64,000 nt of DNA from the NCBI RefSeq assembly GCF_014168815.1, contig NZ_AP021972.1:3782001-3846000 (forward strand), written 5' to 3'. The stretch comes from Klebsiella sp. WP3-W18-ESBL-02 (lineage in GTDB: Bacteria > Pseudomonadota > Gammaproteobacteria > Enterobacterales > Enterobacteriaceae). The position numbers and the translations under genes were made by a program. Positions 43,472 to 53,147 of this stretch are shown here, piece after piece; positions within the stretch are counted from its first letter, which is position 1; each line of letters starts with the position of its first letter. The notes under the pieces were generated by a model that saw nothing but the letters and a program-made list of their open reading frames with translations, made no database searches and had not been told where the DNA came from.

Positions 43472-43491
43472 CAGACCAGCCGAAGCTGGTC
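43472..43491. terminator. Terminator of phoR
   Basis: Stem AGACCAGC-CGAA-GCTGGTCT with a tetraloop. On the minus strand it follows phoR and is succeeded by GTTTGCTTT. Confidence 0.8.
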
Positions 43492-43520
43492 TGTGGAAAG
43501 CTATGCTGACAGGCGGGCGA

Positions 43521-44816
43521 TTAGCCGTTATTTTTGGCAATTAAACGTTCCGGCAGTAGAAAACTAAATCGCGACCCTTTCCCCATTTCGCTGGCGATCT
43601 CCAGCCGGCTATCGTGATGACTGACCGCATGTTTGACGATAGCCAGCCCCAGCCCGCTGCCGCCGGTCTGCCGTGAACGCGCCTTATCCACGCGATAAAA
43701 GCGCTCGGTGAGCCTCGGCAGGTGTTCCGGTGCAATGCCCGGCCCGTTATCCTCGACGCTAAACAGCGCGCCGTGCGGCGCGTGCTGCCAGCGTACCGTA
43801 ATCAGCGTGCCTTCGGGCGTATGGTTAACGGCGTTATAGACCAGGTTCGACATAGCGCTACGCAGCTGCTCTTCGTTGCCCAGCACCTTCAGCGTCTCAT
43901 CAATCTCAAAATGGAAAGAATGCTTATGCTGGCTGAGCGTTTGCGCCTCGCGCTCCACCACTCTCAGCATCATTGGCACGTCGATTTTTTCGTTCAGCGC
44001 CAGCGTCGGCGAGGCCTCAATCTTCGACAGCGTCAACAGCTGGCGCACCAGCCCCTCCATACGCTGGGTCTGCTCGCGCATAGTGTGCAACGCTTTCTCG
44101 CGCACGTTACCTTCCAGCACCTGCTCCTGCATCATTTCCAGATAGCCTTGCAGTACGGTGAGCGGCGTGCGTAGCTCATGGCTGACGTTGGCAAAGAAAT
44201 TACGCCGCGCCCCTTCCAGCTGATGCATCTGAGTGACGTCGCGCGCCACCATCAGCAGCTGGCGATCGGTATACGGCATCACGCGGATTTCCAGATGACG
44301 CCCGTTATTCAGCACCAAGTGCAGCGGCTTAAGGAACTCGCGTTTTTTGAGGTGTTGGGTAAATTCGGGGTAGCGCAGCAGGTTGAGGATGTTTTGCCCG
44401 CTATCATCGGGCCAGCGAAGACCCAGCAGCTGCTGGGCAAGGCCATTACACCAGAAAATGGCTCCCTCTTCGGTGGTTAACACCACCGCATCCGGCAGCG
44501 ACTCGGCGCCGCTGCGGAAACGTTTGTTCAAATTTCCCAGCTCGCGGCGGCGCTTTTTATTACGCAGCTGCATCTGGTTCAGCCCATACAACAGCGGTTC
44601 CCAACTGCCGCGCCCCGGCGGCGGGGTCATACTTCTATCGACCCACAGCCACCAGGAAAGGCGCAGTAAATTCCAGAAATGCCACACCAACAGCCCGGTC
44701 ACTGCCGCCAGCAAAAACCACGGCAGATAACCAAAAATCAGTCCCAGTATCACGGCCGGGAGACAGCACAACAGCAGCTCCAGGGCCAGCCTTTTCCATG
44801 ACAGCCGTTCCAGCAC
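43521..44816 (-). CDS. phoR: Phosphate regulon sensor histidine kinase PhoR
   Basis: Membrane sensor kinase that phosphorylates PhoB when phosphate is scarce and dephosphorylates it otherwise, in contact with the Pst transporter and PhoU. The 431-residue protein has two N-terminal membrane helices (about 10-60), a PAS domain (about 95-195), the phosphorylated His in FFANVSHELRTPLTVLQGY (about residue 213) and the ATP-binding N (MSNLVYNAVNHTP), G1 (VEDNGPGI) and G2 (GSGLGLAIVKH) boxes. 21 bases separate it from phoB. Confidence 0.96.
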   Translation of the reverse strand: MLERLSWKRLALELLLCCLPAVILGLIFGYLPWFLLAAVTGLLVWHFWNLLRLSWWLWVDRSMTPPPGRGSWEPLLYGLNQMQLRNKKRRRELGNLNKRFRSGAESLPDAVVLTTEEGAIFWCNGLAQQLLGLRWPDDSGQNILNLLRYPEFTQHLKKREFLKPLHLVLNNGRHLEIRVMPYTDRQLLMVARDVTQMHQLEGARRNFFANVSHELRTPLTVLQGYLEMMQEQVLEGNVREKALHTMREQTQRMEGLVRQLLTLSKIEASPTLALNEKIDVPMMLRVVEREAQTLSQHKHSFHFEIDETLKVLGNEEQLRSAMSNLVYNAVNHTPEGTLITVRWQHAPHGALFSVEDNGPGIAPEHLPRLTERFYRVDKARSRQTGGSGLGLAIVKHAVSHHDSRLEIASEMGKGSRFSFLLPERLIAKNNG

Positions 44817-44837
44817 GCGTCACACTCCTGTCAAAAA

Positions 44838-45527
44838 TTAGAAACGGGCGGAAAAACGGTAGCCCGTGCCGCGAACGGTTTGCACCATGCGGTCATGACC
44901 GCTGTGTTCAAGCGCCTTGCGCAGGCGGCGAATATGCACATCAACGGTACGATCTTCAACGTACACGTTGGTTCCCCACACGTGGTTCAGCAGTTGTTCG
45001 CGGCTGTAGACGCGCTCGGGGTGAGTCATAAAGAAATGCAGCAGCTTAAATTCGGTGGGGCCCATATCCAGCGGGTTTTCGCCGGTCATCACCCGGTGAG
45101 AGGTCGGATCCAGGCTCAGGCCCTGCATCTCGATCACCTCTTCCACGGCCATCGGCGAAATACGCCGCATCACCGCTTTAATACGCGCCACCAGCTCCTT
45201 CGGCGAGAACGGTTTGGTGATATAATCGTCGGCGCCCGTTTCCAGACCGCGTACCCGATCTTCCTCTTCACCGCGGGCGGTGAGCATCACCACCGGAATG
45301 TCACGCGTTAACGCTTCGCGTTTGATATGCTTGATAAATTGCAGTCCCGAACCGCCCGGTAACATCCAATCGAGCAGGATAAGATCTGGCCAGGGTTCAT
45401 TCAGTTTGCTGACTGCGCTATCGTAATCTTCGGCTTCTACCGGCTGAAAACCGTTTTGTTCCAGCACGAAACAGACCATCTCGCGAATTGGCGCTTCATC
45501 TTCAACGACCAGAATACGTCTTGCCAT
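44838..45527 (-). CDS. phoB: Phosphate regulon response regulator PhoB
   Basis: OmpR-type regulator of 229 residues. The receiver domain has the acid pocket Glu9-Asp10, phosphorylation Asp53 in LLDWMLPGGSG, Thr83 in MLTARGEE and Lys105 in ITKPFSPKEL. The C-terminal winged helix (about 130-229) ends in VDVHIRRLRKALEHSG...VRGTGYRF and binds Pho boxes. First gene of the phoB-phoR operon, with a Pho box upstream, so it is autoregulated. It is divergent from sbcD. Confidence 0.97.
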   Translation of the reverse strand: MARRILVVEDEAPIREMVCFVLEQNGFQPVEAEDYDSAVSKLNEPWPDLILLDWMLPGGSGLQFIKHIKREALTRDIPVVMLTARGEEEDRVRGLETGADDYITKPFSPKELVARIKAVMRRISPMAVEEVIEMQGLSLDPTSHRVMTGENPLDMGPTEFKLLHFFMTHPERVYSREQLLNHVWGTNVYVEDRTVDVHIRRLRKALEHSGHDRMVQTVRGTGYRFSARF

Positions 45528-45568
45528 TATTTGCCCTGTTTTTAGACATCAGTATTATATACGACGTC

Positions 45569-45602
45569 ATTATGCGTCAGATTTATGACAGTTTTATGAT
45601 AA
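45569..45602 (-). promoter_or_regulatory. Pho box and -10 of phoBR
   Basis: On the minus strand TTATCAT-AAAA-CTGTCAT (45602-45585): two 7-base half sites with four A/T bases between them, the PhoB consensus. Ten bases further is CATAAT (45574-45569), a -10 box without a -35, as in PhoB-activated promoters. Confidence 0.88.
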
Positions 45603-45718
45603 ACATGACCGTTCGATGATCGCGCTTAACCGTTTATGACACGGCCACAACGCGCGCATCGACCCCAGCGTAGGTGAATGTTTATAATCAACTTTACGTC
45701 ACTTCTCACGGAATCGCT

Positions 45719-46921
45719 ATGCGCATTATCCATACCTCGGACTGGCACCTTGGCCAGAACTTCTACAGCAAGAGCCGCGCGGCCGAGCACGACGCCTTTC
45801 TGCACTGGCTGTTGACCACCGCCGAGGCGGAACGCGTAGATGCGATTATCGTCGCTGGCGATATCTTCGATACCGGTTCGCCGCCGAGCTACGCCCGCGA
45901 GCTGTATAACCGCTTCGTGGTAAATCTGCAGCAAACCGGCTGCCATCTGGTGGTGCTGGCCGGCAATCATGACTCGGTGGCCACGCTCAACGAATCGCGC
46001 GATATTTTGTCCTTCCTCAATACCACGGTCATTGCCAGCGCCGGGCATGTGCCGTTTATTTTAAACCAGCGCGACGGCACGCCCGGCGCGGTGTTCTGCC
46101 CGGTACCGTTCCTGCGCCCACGTGACATCATCACCAGCCAGGCCGGGCTATCGGGCAACGAAAAAGTGCGTCAGGTGCTTGAAAGCATTACTGAATACTA
46201 CCAGCAGCAGTACCAGCAGGCCTGCGCGCTGCGCGGCGACCGCCCGCTGCCGATTATCGCCAGCGGCCACCTGACTACCGTCGGGGCGAGTAAGAGCGAC
46301 GCGGTACGCGATATCTATATTGGCACGCTGGACGCTTTTCCGGCGCAAAACTTCCCGCCGGCCGATTACATCGCGCTGGGGCACATTCACCGGGCGCAAA
46401 AAATCGGCGGCAGCGAGCATATTCGCTACAGCGGTTCGCCCCTCCCCTTGAGCTTTGACGAAACCGGCAAGACCAAAAGCGTCAATCTGGTCACGTTTGC
46501 CGACGGCAGCCTTAGCGACGTCACGCCGCTCACCGTGCCGGTCACCCAGGCGCTGTCGGTCATTAAGGGGGACTTCAACCAAATCAGCGACCAGCTGGCC
46601 GCCTGGCGCGACGCGCCGTCGGAGCCCACCACATGGCTCGATATTGAAATCACCAGCGATGAGTATCTGCACGATATTCAACGCAAAATTCAAGCCATCG
46701 CCGATGACCTGCCGGTTGAGGTGCTGCTGGTGCGCCGCAGTCGCGAGCAGCGCCAGCGCATTCTGGAAAGCCAGACGCGCGAAACGCTGAGCGAGCTGAG
46801 CATTGACGAAGTCTTCCATCGCCGCCTGGCGCTGGAAACGCTGGAGGACGCGCAGCAGCAGCGCCTGCAAACGCTGTTTAACGAAACGCTGCAAAGCCTT
46901 GGCGAGGAGCAACAGCCATGA
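45719..46921 (+). CDS. sbcD: SbcCD nuclease subunit SbcD
   Basis: Mre11-type metallophosphoesterase that with SbcC cleaves hairpins and protein-blocked DNA ends. The 400-residue protein has the five phosphoesterase motifs: HTSDWHLG, VAGDIFDTG, LAGNHDS, ASGHLTT and LGHIHRAQ. The ATG at 45719 gives the E. coli MRIIHTSDWH start; an in-frame ATG 45 bases upstream is not conserved. It overlaps sbcC by four bases (ATGA), and is divergent from phoB. Confidence 0.95.
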   Translation: MRIIHTSDWHLGQNFYSKSRAAEHDAFLHWLLTTAEAERVDAIIVAGDIFDTGSPPSYARELYNRFVVNLQQTGCHLVVLAGNHDSVATLNESRDILSFLNTTVIASAGHVPFILNQRDGTPGAVFCPVPFLRPRDIITSQAGLSGNEKVRQVLESITEYYQQQYQQACALRGDRPLPIIASGHLTTVGASKSDAVRDIYIGTLDAFPAQNFPPADYIALGHIHRAQKIGGSEHIRYSGSPLPLSFDETGKTKSVNLVTFADGSLSDVTPLTVPVTQALSVIKGDFNQISDQLAAWRDAPSEPTTWLDIEITSDEYLHDIQRKIQAIADDLPVEVLLVRRSREQRQRILESQTRETLSELSIDEVFHRRLALETLEDAQQQRLQTLFNETLQSLGEEQQP

Positions 46922-49900
46922 AAATTCTCAGCCTGCGCCTGAAAAACCTTAACTCGCTCAAGGGCGAGTGGAAAATCGACTTTACCGAAGAACCGTTTGC
47001 CAGCAACGGTCTGTTCGCCATTACCGGCCCGACCGGCGCTGGCAAAACCACCCTACTCGACGCTATCTGCCTGGCGCTGTATCACGAGACGCCGCGCCTG
47101 AATACCGTCTCACAGTCGCAAAACGATCTGATGACCCGCGATACCGCCGAATGTCTGGCGGAAGTGGAGTTTGAAGTCCAGGGCGTAGCCTATCGCGCCT
47201 TCTGGAGTCAAAACCGCGCGCGCAATCAGCCGGACGGCAATTTACAGGCCCCGCGCGTGGAGCTGGCGCGCTGCGCCGACGGACAGATTCTGGCTGATAA
47301 GGTCAAAGATAAGCTCGAAATGACCGCGTCGCTGAGCGGGCTGGACTACGGGCGCTTTACCCGCTCGATGCTGCTGTCTCAGGGGCAATTTGCCGCGTTT
47401 CTCAACGCCAAACCGAAAGAGCGCGCCGAGCTGCTGGAGGAGCTGACCGGTACCGAGATTTACGGCCAGATTTCCGCGCAGGTGTTTGAAAAACACAAAC
47501 AGGCGCGCAACGAGCTCGACAAACGCCAGGCGCAGGCCAGCGGCGTCGTCCTGCTGGCCGAGGAGCAGCGGCACGCGCTGGAACAACGTTTGCAGGCGCT
47601 TACTTGCGATGAACAGCAGTGGCAACAGCAGCAGGCAACCGCCGTACAGCATCAGCAGTGGCTGGCGCGGCATGGTGAACTTGAGCAAGATGCGCAGAAA
47701 ACCCAGCTTGCGCTTAACGAAGCTCAGCAGGCGCTGACCGCCGCACAACCACAGCTTGCCGCGCTCAGCCGCGCACAACCCGCTGAAGCGCTGCGCCCGC
47801 GCTGGACGCAGGTCCAGGAGCAGGCGGCCACAGTAGCCCGAACCCGCGCCCAGGTACTGGAAGTAAATACTCGCTTACAGGATACCCGCACCCTGCGCGA
47901 TCGTATTCGCCACGGTGCTGAACGCCAGAGCGCCGCGCTGACGCAGGCCTCTCAGCAGCAGCAGCAGTGGCTACAGGCACATGCCTCTATTCAGCGTTGG
48001 CAGGGCGAACTGACCGGCTGGCGCGGGGCATTCGCCCTGCAGGCGCGGGAACGCGAACAGCGGAAAGCACTGGCGCAGCGTCGGCAAGCGCTGGAAACAC
48101 AGTTGGCCCAGTTGCCACCTTCCAGCCTCACGCTCAGCCAGGAAGAGGTTGCCGCGCAAATCGCCGAACACGCGGCCGCACGCCCGTTGCGCCAGCAGCT
48201 CAGCGCCCTGCACGCGCGGTTTATTCCGCTGCAGGCCCGCCGCAGGCAGTTAACGGATGCCCGGGAGCAGAGCCAGCAGCAGTTGACAAACATTACCGCC
48301 GCGCTCACCCAGCGACGTCAGGCGTATAAAGAGAAAAAACAGCAACTTGCCGACGTAAAAGCAATCTGCGATCTGGAAGCAACCATCGTCAAGCTGGAAG
48401 CCGAACGCGCGCGTCTGCAGCCGGATGCGCCGTGCCCGCTGTGCGGTTCGACTCACCATCCGGCGCTAGCCGAATACCAGGCGCTGACGCCCGATGCTAA
48501 CCGCGCACGCCGCGATGCGCTGGAAAAAGAGGTCTCCCGGCTGGCTGAAGACGGTGCCGCGCTGCGCGGGCAGCAGGAGACGCTGCAAAAGCAGCAGCAA
48601 AAGGATGATGAGGAGTTAATCTCCCTTTCTCAGCAGGAGCAAGTACTTACATCACAATGGCAGGAAACCCAGCAACGCCTGCGTATCAACCTGCAGCCCA
48701 GCGACGATATCAGCGGCTGGCTGGCGGCGCAGGACGACGCCGAACAGCAGCGCTATCTGCACAGCCAACGTCTGACGCTAGAGCAGCAAATTCGCGAATT
48801 AGACCAGCAACAAACACAGCTGCGCGAGGAGCAAGAACAGCGGGCCGCAGCGCTCACCCAGGCGCTGGCCGCTTTCGATCTGGCGCGACCAGACGTGGAT
48901 GAAGAGAACGGCTGGCTGGCAGCCCGTGAAGCAGAAGTCGCCCAGTGGCAGCAACAGCAGGCGCAGAGCCAGGAAACCCAACAGCGGCTGGCGCAGATCC
49001 AGCCGCTGCTGGAAACGCTGCCGCCCGCCCAAAACGCCGACGATGGGCAGCAAACACCGCTTGATGGCTGGCAGCAGGTGCATCATGACTGCGTGTCGCT
49101 GGAAAGTCAGTGGCTCACGCTCCAGCAGCAGGAAACGCGAGAAAGCCAGCGCCTGCAGGAGGCCGAACGGGCCTTTGAACAGCAGCTCGCCGCATCGCAC
49201 TTCACCGATCGCCAGGCATTTCTCGATGCGCTGCTGGACGCCGACGAGCGCCTGCGGCTGGAACAGCTTAAACAGACGCTGGAAACCCAGCATCAGCAAC
49301 GACAGACGCTCGCCGTTCAGGTGCAGGAGGCGCTGCAACACCATCTGACTCTGCGTCCGGAGACGCTGCCGACGACGCTAACGCTTGCCGACGTACAGAG
49401 GCAGCTTGAGCAGCTGGCGCGGCAGCTGCGGGAAAACAGCGAACATCAGGGTGAACTGCGCCAGCAGCTCAAGCAGGACGAAGTTAACCGCCAGCAGCAG
49501 CAGTCGCTGCTGGCCGAAATCGAGAAAGCCAACGCTGAACTGGAAGACTGGGCGCATCTGAATACGCTCATCGGCTCCAAAGAGGGTGACAAGTTCCGTA
49601 AATTCGCCCAGGGGCTGACCCTGGATAATCTGGTGTGGCTCGCCAATGAGCAGCTCAGCCGCCTGCACGGCCGCTATCTGCTGCAGCGAAAAGCCAGCGA
49701 TGCGCTGGAGCTGGAAGTGGTTGATACCTGGCAAGCGGACGCGGTGCGCGATACCCGCACGTTGTCTGGCGGCGAAAGCTTCCTCGTCAGCCTGGCGCTG
49801 GCGCTGGCGCTCTCGGATCTGGTCAGCCATAAAACCCGCATCGATTCGCTGTTCCTCGATGAAGGCTTCGGGACGCTGGACAGCGAGACCCTCGACACCG

Positions 49901-50058
49901 CCCTCGACGCGCTGGATGCGCTCAACGCCAGCGGCAAAATCATCGGCGTCATCAGCCACGTTGAAGCGATGAAAGAGCGCATTCCGGTGCAGATTAAGGT
50001 GAAAAAAATCAACGGATTGGGATATAGCCGATTGGATAAAACGTTTGCGGTTGAGTAA
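46918..50058 (+). CDS. sbcC: SbcCD nuclease ATPase subunit SbcC
   Basis: Rad50-like SMC-type ATPase of 1046 residues. The Walker A GPTGAGKTT is at residues 37-45, two long coiled coils rich in Gln and Glu flank the zinc-hook CPLC in DAPCPLCGSTHH (about residue 505), and the C-terminal lobe has the ABC signature LSGGESFLVSLALALALSD and Walker B IDSLFLDEGFGTLD. Length is close to the 1048 of E. coli. The coil regions use many CAG codons, so the nucleotide sequence is repetitive there. Starts within the sbcD stop. Confidence 0.95.
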   Translation: MKILSLRLKNLNSLKGEWKIDFTEEPFASNGLFAITGPTGAGKTTLLDAICLALYHETPRLNTVSQSQNDLMTRDTAECLAEVEFEVQGVAYRAFWSQNRARNQPDGNLQAPRVELARCADGQILADKVKDKLEMTASLSGLDYGRFTRSMLLSQGQFAAFLNAKPKERAELLEELTGTEIYGQISAQVFEKHKQARNELDKRQAQASGVVLLAEEQRHALEQRLQALTCDEQQWQQQQATAVQHQQWLARHGELEQDAQKTQLALNEAQQALTAAQPQLAALSRAQPAEALRPRWTQVQEQAATVARTRAQVLEVNTRLQDTRTLRDRIRHGAERQSAALTQASQQQQQWLQAHASIQRWQGELTGWRGAFALQAREREQRKALAQRRQALETQLAQLPPSSLTLSQEEVAAQIAEHAAARPLRQQLSALHARFIPLQARRRQLTDAREQSQQQLTNITAALTQRRQAYKEKKQQLADVKAICDLEATIVKLEAERARLQPDAPCPLCGSTHHPALAEYQALTPDANRARRDALEKEVSRLAEDGAALRGQQETLQKQQQKDDEELISLSQQEQVLTSQWQETQQRLRINLQPSDDISGWLAAQDDAEQQRYLHSQRLTLEQQIRELDQQQTQLREEQEQRAAALTQALAAFDLARPDVDEENGWLAAREAEVAQWQQQQAQSQETQQRLAQIQPLLETLPPAQNADDGQQTPLDGWQQVHHDCVSLESQWLTLQQQETRESQRLQEAERAFEQQLAASHFTDRQAFLDALLDADERLRLEQLKQTLETQHQQRQTLAVQVQEALQHHLTLRPETLPTTLTLADVQRQLEQLARQLRENSEHQGELRQQLKQDEVNRQQQQSLLAEIEKANAELEDWAHLNTLIGSKEGDKFRKFAQGLTLDNLVWLANEQLSRLHGRYLLQRKASDALELEVVDTWQADAVRDTRTLSGGESFLVSLALALALSDLVSHKTRIDSLFLDEGFGTLDSETLDTALDALDALNASGKIIGVISHVEAMKERIPVQIKVKKINGLGYSRLDKTFAVE

Positions 50059-50074
50059 ACCCTCCACCTAATAT

Positions 50075-50149
50075 AGGCCCGATAAGCGTAGCGCCATCGG
50101 GCATTCCGGTGCACATTGCCGGATGGCGGCTACGCCTTATCCGGCCTAC
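50075..50149. repeat. REP pair downstream of sbcC
   Basis: Two facing units: GGCCCGATAAGCGTAGCGCC with ATCGGGC, then GCCGGATGGCGGC with TACGCCTTATCCGGCC. It occupies the place where E. coli carries araJ between sbcC and mak. Confidence 0.87.
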
Positions 50150-50162
50150 AGAAAATACCAAC

Positions 50163-51065
50163 TCACGCCGGCCACAGCCACGCCGCCCCACGCACCCCGC
50201 TGGAGTCTCCATGTAACGCCTTGCGAATCGGCGTTTCACACTCCCCGCCAAATACCCACTCTTTCACCAATTCGGGCACCGTCTGGTAAAGCCGCTCAAC
50301 GTTACTCATCCCGCCACCCAGCACAATCACGTCCGGGTCGAGAATATTCACCACGTGGGCCAGCGATTTAGCTAGCCGTTGTTCGTAGCGACTTAAAGCC
50401 AGCTCCGCCAGCGCATCACCCTCATCGACCAGCCGCATAATTTCGCCGCCTTTCAATGGGTTGCCACTCAACCGCTGGTAGTCGGTCGCAAAACCCGTAC
50501 CAGAGATAAACGTCTCAATACAGCCCTGCTTACCGCAATAGCACGGTACCTCCGCGCGATAGTGCAGCTCGTCTTCGTCCATCCACGGCAGCGGGTTGTG
50601 CCCCCATTCGCCCGCGGTCCCGTTACCGCCGATGTGTGCACGTCCCCCCATCGCCACCCCTGCGCCGCAGCCGGTGCCAATAATGACCGCAAACACCGTC
50701 TGCGCCCCCGCAGCCGCGCCGTCCACCGCCTCAGAAACCGCCAGACAATTGGCATCGTTCGCCAGCCGCACCTCACGGTTCAGGCGCTGGCTCAAATCTT
50801 TATCAAACGGCTGACCGTTAAGCCAGGTGGAATTGGCGTTTTTTACCACGCCCGTATAGGGTGAAATGGAGCCGGGAATACCCACGCCGACCGTCCCGGT
50901 TTGCCCGGTCGCCTCCTCAGCAAGAGCAACCAGATGCGCAATGTTCTCAATGGTTTGCTGGTAGTCACGCGGCGTCGGCAGACGGTGACGATAGCGCTGC
51001 TCTCCACGCTCGCTCAGCGCGATAACTTCCGTTTTCGTTCCACCCAGATCGATACCAATTCGCAT
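50163..51065 (-). CDS. mak: Fructokinase/ROK family kinase Mak
   Basis: Cytoplasmic ATP-dependent sugar kinase of the ROK family, active on fructose (manno(fructo)kinase) in E. coli. The 300-residue protein starts RIGIDLGGTKTEVIAL (phosphate-binding loop), has the catalytic Asp in LANDANCLA, GTGCGAGV for ATP, and the zinc motif CYCGKQGCIETF. It is close to E. coli Mak throughout. It is divergent from rdgC, with 87 bases between. Confidence 0.94.
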   Translation of the reverse strand: MRIGIDLGGTKTEVIALSERGEQRYRHRLPTPRDYQQTIENIAHLVALAEEATGQTGTVGVGIPGSISPYTGVVKNANSTWLNGQPFDKDLSQRLNREVRLANDANCLAVSEAVDGAAAGAQTVFAVIIGTGCGAGVAMGGRAHIGGNGTAGEWGHNPLPWMDEDELHYRAEVPCYCGKQGCIETFISGTGFATDYQRLSGNPLKGGEIMRLVDEGDALAELALSRYEQRLAKSLAHVVNILDPDVIVLGGGMSNVERLYQTVPELVKEWVFGGECETPIRKALHGDSSGVRGAAWLWPA

Positions 51066-51152
51066 TCATCACTCCTGTTTAAAACAATGCAAGGCCAGAG
51101 ACAATTCGTTATGATTGCACGCTGATTTAACGATAACACCGTGGAAATTATC

Positions 51153-52064
51153 ATGCTGTGGTTCAAAAATTTAATGGTTTATCGTCTCAGCCGCGACATC
51201 TCACTGCGTGCGGAAGAGATGGAAAAACAGCTCGCTGAGATGACCTTCACCCCGTGCGGCAGCCAGGACATGGCGAAAACCGGTTGGGTACCGCCGATGG
51301 GTTCACACAGCGATGCGCTGACGCACACAGCCAATGGCCAGATCATCATCTGCGCGCGTAAAGAAGAGAAGATCCTGCCCTCTCCGGTGATTAAACAGGC
51401 GCTGGAAGCGAAAATCCAGAAGCTGGAAGCCGATCAGGGCCGTAAGCTGAAAAAAACGGAAAAGGATTCCCTGAAGGATGAAGTTCTGCACTCCCTGCTG
51501 CCGCGCGCCTTCAGCCGCTTCAGCCAGACGATGATGTGGATCGACACCGTCAATGACCTGATTATGGTCGACTGCGCCAGCGCCAAAAAAGCGGAAGATA
51601 CGCTCGCGCTGCTGCGTAAAAGCCTCGGTTCACTGCCGGTGGTCCCGCTGACGCTGGAAAACCCGATCGAGCTGACGCTGACCGAATGGGTGCGCTCCGG
51701 TTCGGCCGCGCAAAGCTTCCAGATCCTCGATGAAGCAGAATTAAAAGCGATCCTCGAAGACGGCGGCGTGATCCGCGCGAAAAAACAGGATCTGGTCTGC
51801 GACGAAATTGCCGTGCATATCGAAGCCGGCAAGCTGGTGACCAAGCTGGCGCTCGACTGGCAGCAGCGTATTCAGTTCGTGATGTGCGACGACGGTTCCA
51901 TCAAGCGTCTGAAGTTCTGCGATGAACTGCGCGATCAGAACGAAGATATCGACCGGGAAGATTACGCCCAGCGTTTCGATGCCGATTTCATTCTGATGAC
52001 CGGTGAGCTGGCGGCGTTGATTAAAAGCCTGGTAGAAGGATTAGGCGGCGAAGCGCAGCGTTAA
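51153..52064 (+). CDS. rdgC: Recombination-associated protein RdgC
   Basis: A 303-residue DNA-binding protein. In E. coli it forms ring-shaped dimers around duplex DNA and modulates RecA; it is needed when replication forks stall. The sequence MLWFKNLMVYRLS, FTPCGSQDMAKTGWVPPMG and QTMMWIDTVNDLIMVDCASAKKAEDTLALLRK are diagnostic. The ATG at 51153 is chosen over the one four codons earlier because it gives the conserved start. A stem-loop terminator lies after it. Confidence 0.95.
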   Translation: MLWFKNLMVYRLSRDISLRAEEMEKQLAEMTFTPCGSQDMAKTGWVPPMGSHSDALTHTANGQIIICARKEEKILPSPVIKQALEAKIQKLEADQGRKLKKTEKDSLKDEVLHSLLPRAFSRFSQTMMWIDTVNDLIMVDCASAKKAEDTLALLRKSLGSLPVVPLTLENPIELTLTEWVRSGSAAQSFQILDEAELKAILEDGGVIRAKKQDLVCDEIAVHIEAGKLVTKLALDWQQRIQFVMCDDGSIKRLKFCDELRDQNEDIDREDYAQRFDADFILMTGELAALIKSLVEGLGGEAQR

Positions 52065-52076
52065 TCCAGGCGGTAT

Positions 52077-52100
52077 CCCTTCCTGCCGCAGCAGGAAGGG
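52077..52100. terminator. Terminator between rdgC and ppnP
   Basis: A perfect 10-bp stem CCCTTCCTGC-CGCA-GCAGGAAGGG, 13 bases after rdgC. The gene beyond it converges, so it serves both. T runs are absent. Confidence 0.68.
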
Positions 52101-52106
52101 CACGCG

Positions 52107-52391
52107 TTACAGATAGCGGCACAGATAAGAGGTAGGCTCGGCAACCTGCAGGTTAAACTCGCTGTTGCCCGGCACGTTGAACACTTCCCCGGCGGCGTAC
52201 ACTTTCCATTCGGTTTCACCCGGTAACAGCACGTTCAGCGCGCCGCTGACCACGGTCATTTCTTCCGGCTGCGCGGTACCGAAGGTGTACTCGCCTTCCG
52301 CCATCACGCCCACGCTAGCACGCCCGGTGCTGCTGCTGGAAAAACCAATGGATTTCACTTTTCCGTCGAAGTATTCGTTGCTTTGAAGCAT
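52107..52391 (-). CDS. ppnP: Pyrimidine/purine nucleoside phosphorylase PpnP
   Basis: A 94-residue cupin-like protein (formerly YaiE) that cleaves nucleosides such as uridine, inosine and guanosine with phosphate. Length and sequence match E. coli, with MLQSNEYFDGKVKSIGF at the start, EGEYTFGTAQPEEMTV, and GEVFNVPGNSEFNLQV at the end of the barrel. The ATG at 52391 is preferred to the one 12 codons upstream. 78 bases after aroM. Confidence 0.93.
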   Translation of the reverse strand: MLQSNEYFDGKVKSIGFSSSSTGRASVGVMAEGEYTFGTAQPEEMTVVSGALNVLLPGETEWKVYAAGEVFNVPGNSEFNLQVAEPTSYLCRYL

Positions 52392-52469
52392 AAACAGGCC
52401 CTTATTCTCGTGTCGTAAAAAGACCAATATAGGGGGGCGAACAGAAACCTGTCACGCGAAATTCTCTCG

Positions 52470-53147
52470 TTAACACAATAATTCTGCTGCCAGTCTGGCG
52501 ACCAGCACATTCGATAATAAAACGGGCACATCCAGCGCCTTTTGTAACAGGTCACGATGGCGCTGATGGTAGCTGAGTGAATCCAGCACCAGCACATCGG
52601 CCCCCTGCTCCAGCAGCGAACTGCCGGCGGAGATCAGATGCTGATCGGTATCGCGCATCGGGTTTGCCAGCGCGTAATACGGTGAATTAGGGAGCATCTG
52701 CCACTTTTCCTGCTGGGCGTTGAGAATGCCTTCAACAGGCACCAGCACCCCAACCTGATGCCCCTCAACGATAGAGGCGACCAGCGGCGGAATAATACGC
52801 TGAGGCTCAAGCAGCATGGCGTTGCGCGCGACCATACTGCGAAGCTTAAACGTATTCAACAGCAAAATGACATCGTAGGACTGGTTATCCAGCACCTCAA
52901 TAACGGACTGCAGGCTCAGCTCAACCTTCGGGCGGGAAACTTCAATAAACTGGTTATCGCTTAACAACACCAGTAAACGTTCTTCTCCGGGTTCTGGTGC
53001 ATACTCTTCCATGACAGCGGCACGGCTCATATTACCTAACAGGCTAATGTGGGTGATTTGATCTTCCCTGATGTGCTCGGTCAAAAGCGGCAAAACTTCC
53101 CTGACGGGTACAACCCCTATCGTAAGAATCGCCATTGTTGCACTCAT
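52470..53147 (-). CDS. aroM: AroM family protein
   Basis: A 225-residue protein aligned with E. coli AroM across its length (AILTIGVVPVREVLPLL at the start; LVPVEGIL and SNVLVARLAAELL at the end). Function unknown; the fold resembles aspartate/glutamate racemase-like proteins, seen in two-domain symmetry and Cys-poor clefts. In E. coli it is the last gene of aroL-yaiA-aroM. Here yaiA is absent and 282 bases separate it from aroL, so it may have its own promoter. Confidence 0.9.
   Translation of the reverse strand: MSATMAILTIGVVPVREVLPLLTEHIREDQITHISLLGNMSRAAVMEEYAPEPGEERLLVLLSDNQFIEVSRPKVELSLQSVIEVLDNQSYDVILLLNTFKLRSMVARNAMLLEPQRIIPPLVASIVEGHQVGVLVPVEGILNAQQEKWQMLPNSPYYALANPMRDTDQHLISAGSSLLEQGADVLVLDSLSYHQRHRDLLQKALDVPVLLSNVLVARLAAELLC

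Noticed and set aside
47600..49560. CAG-rich tract in sbcC as a microsatellite or foreign insertion
   Set aside because: It encodes the Gln/Glu/Leu-rich coiled coils expected in SbcC, and the reading frame is intact.
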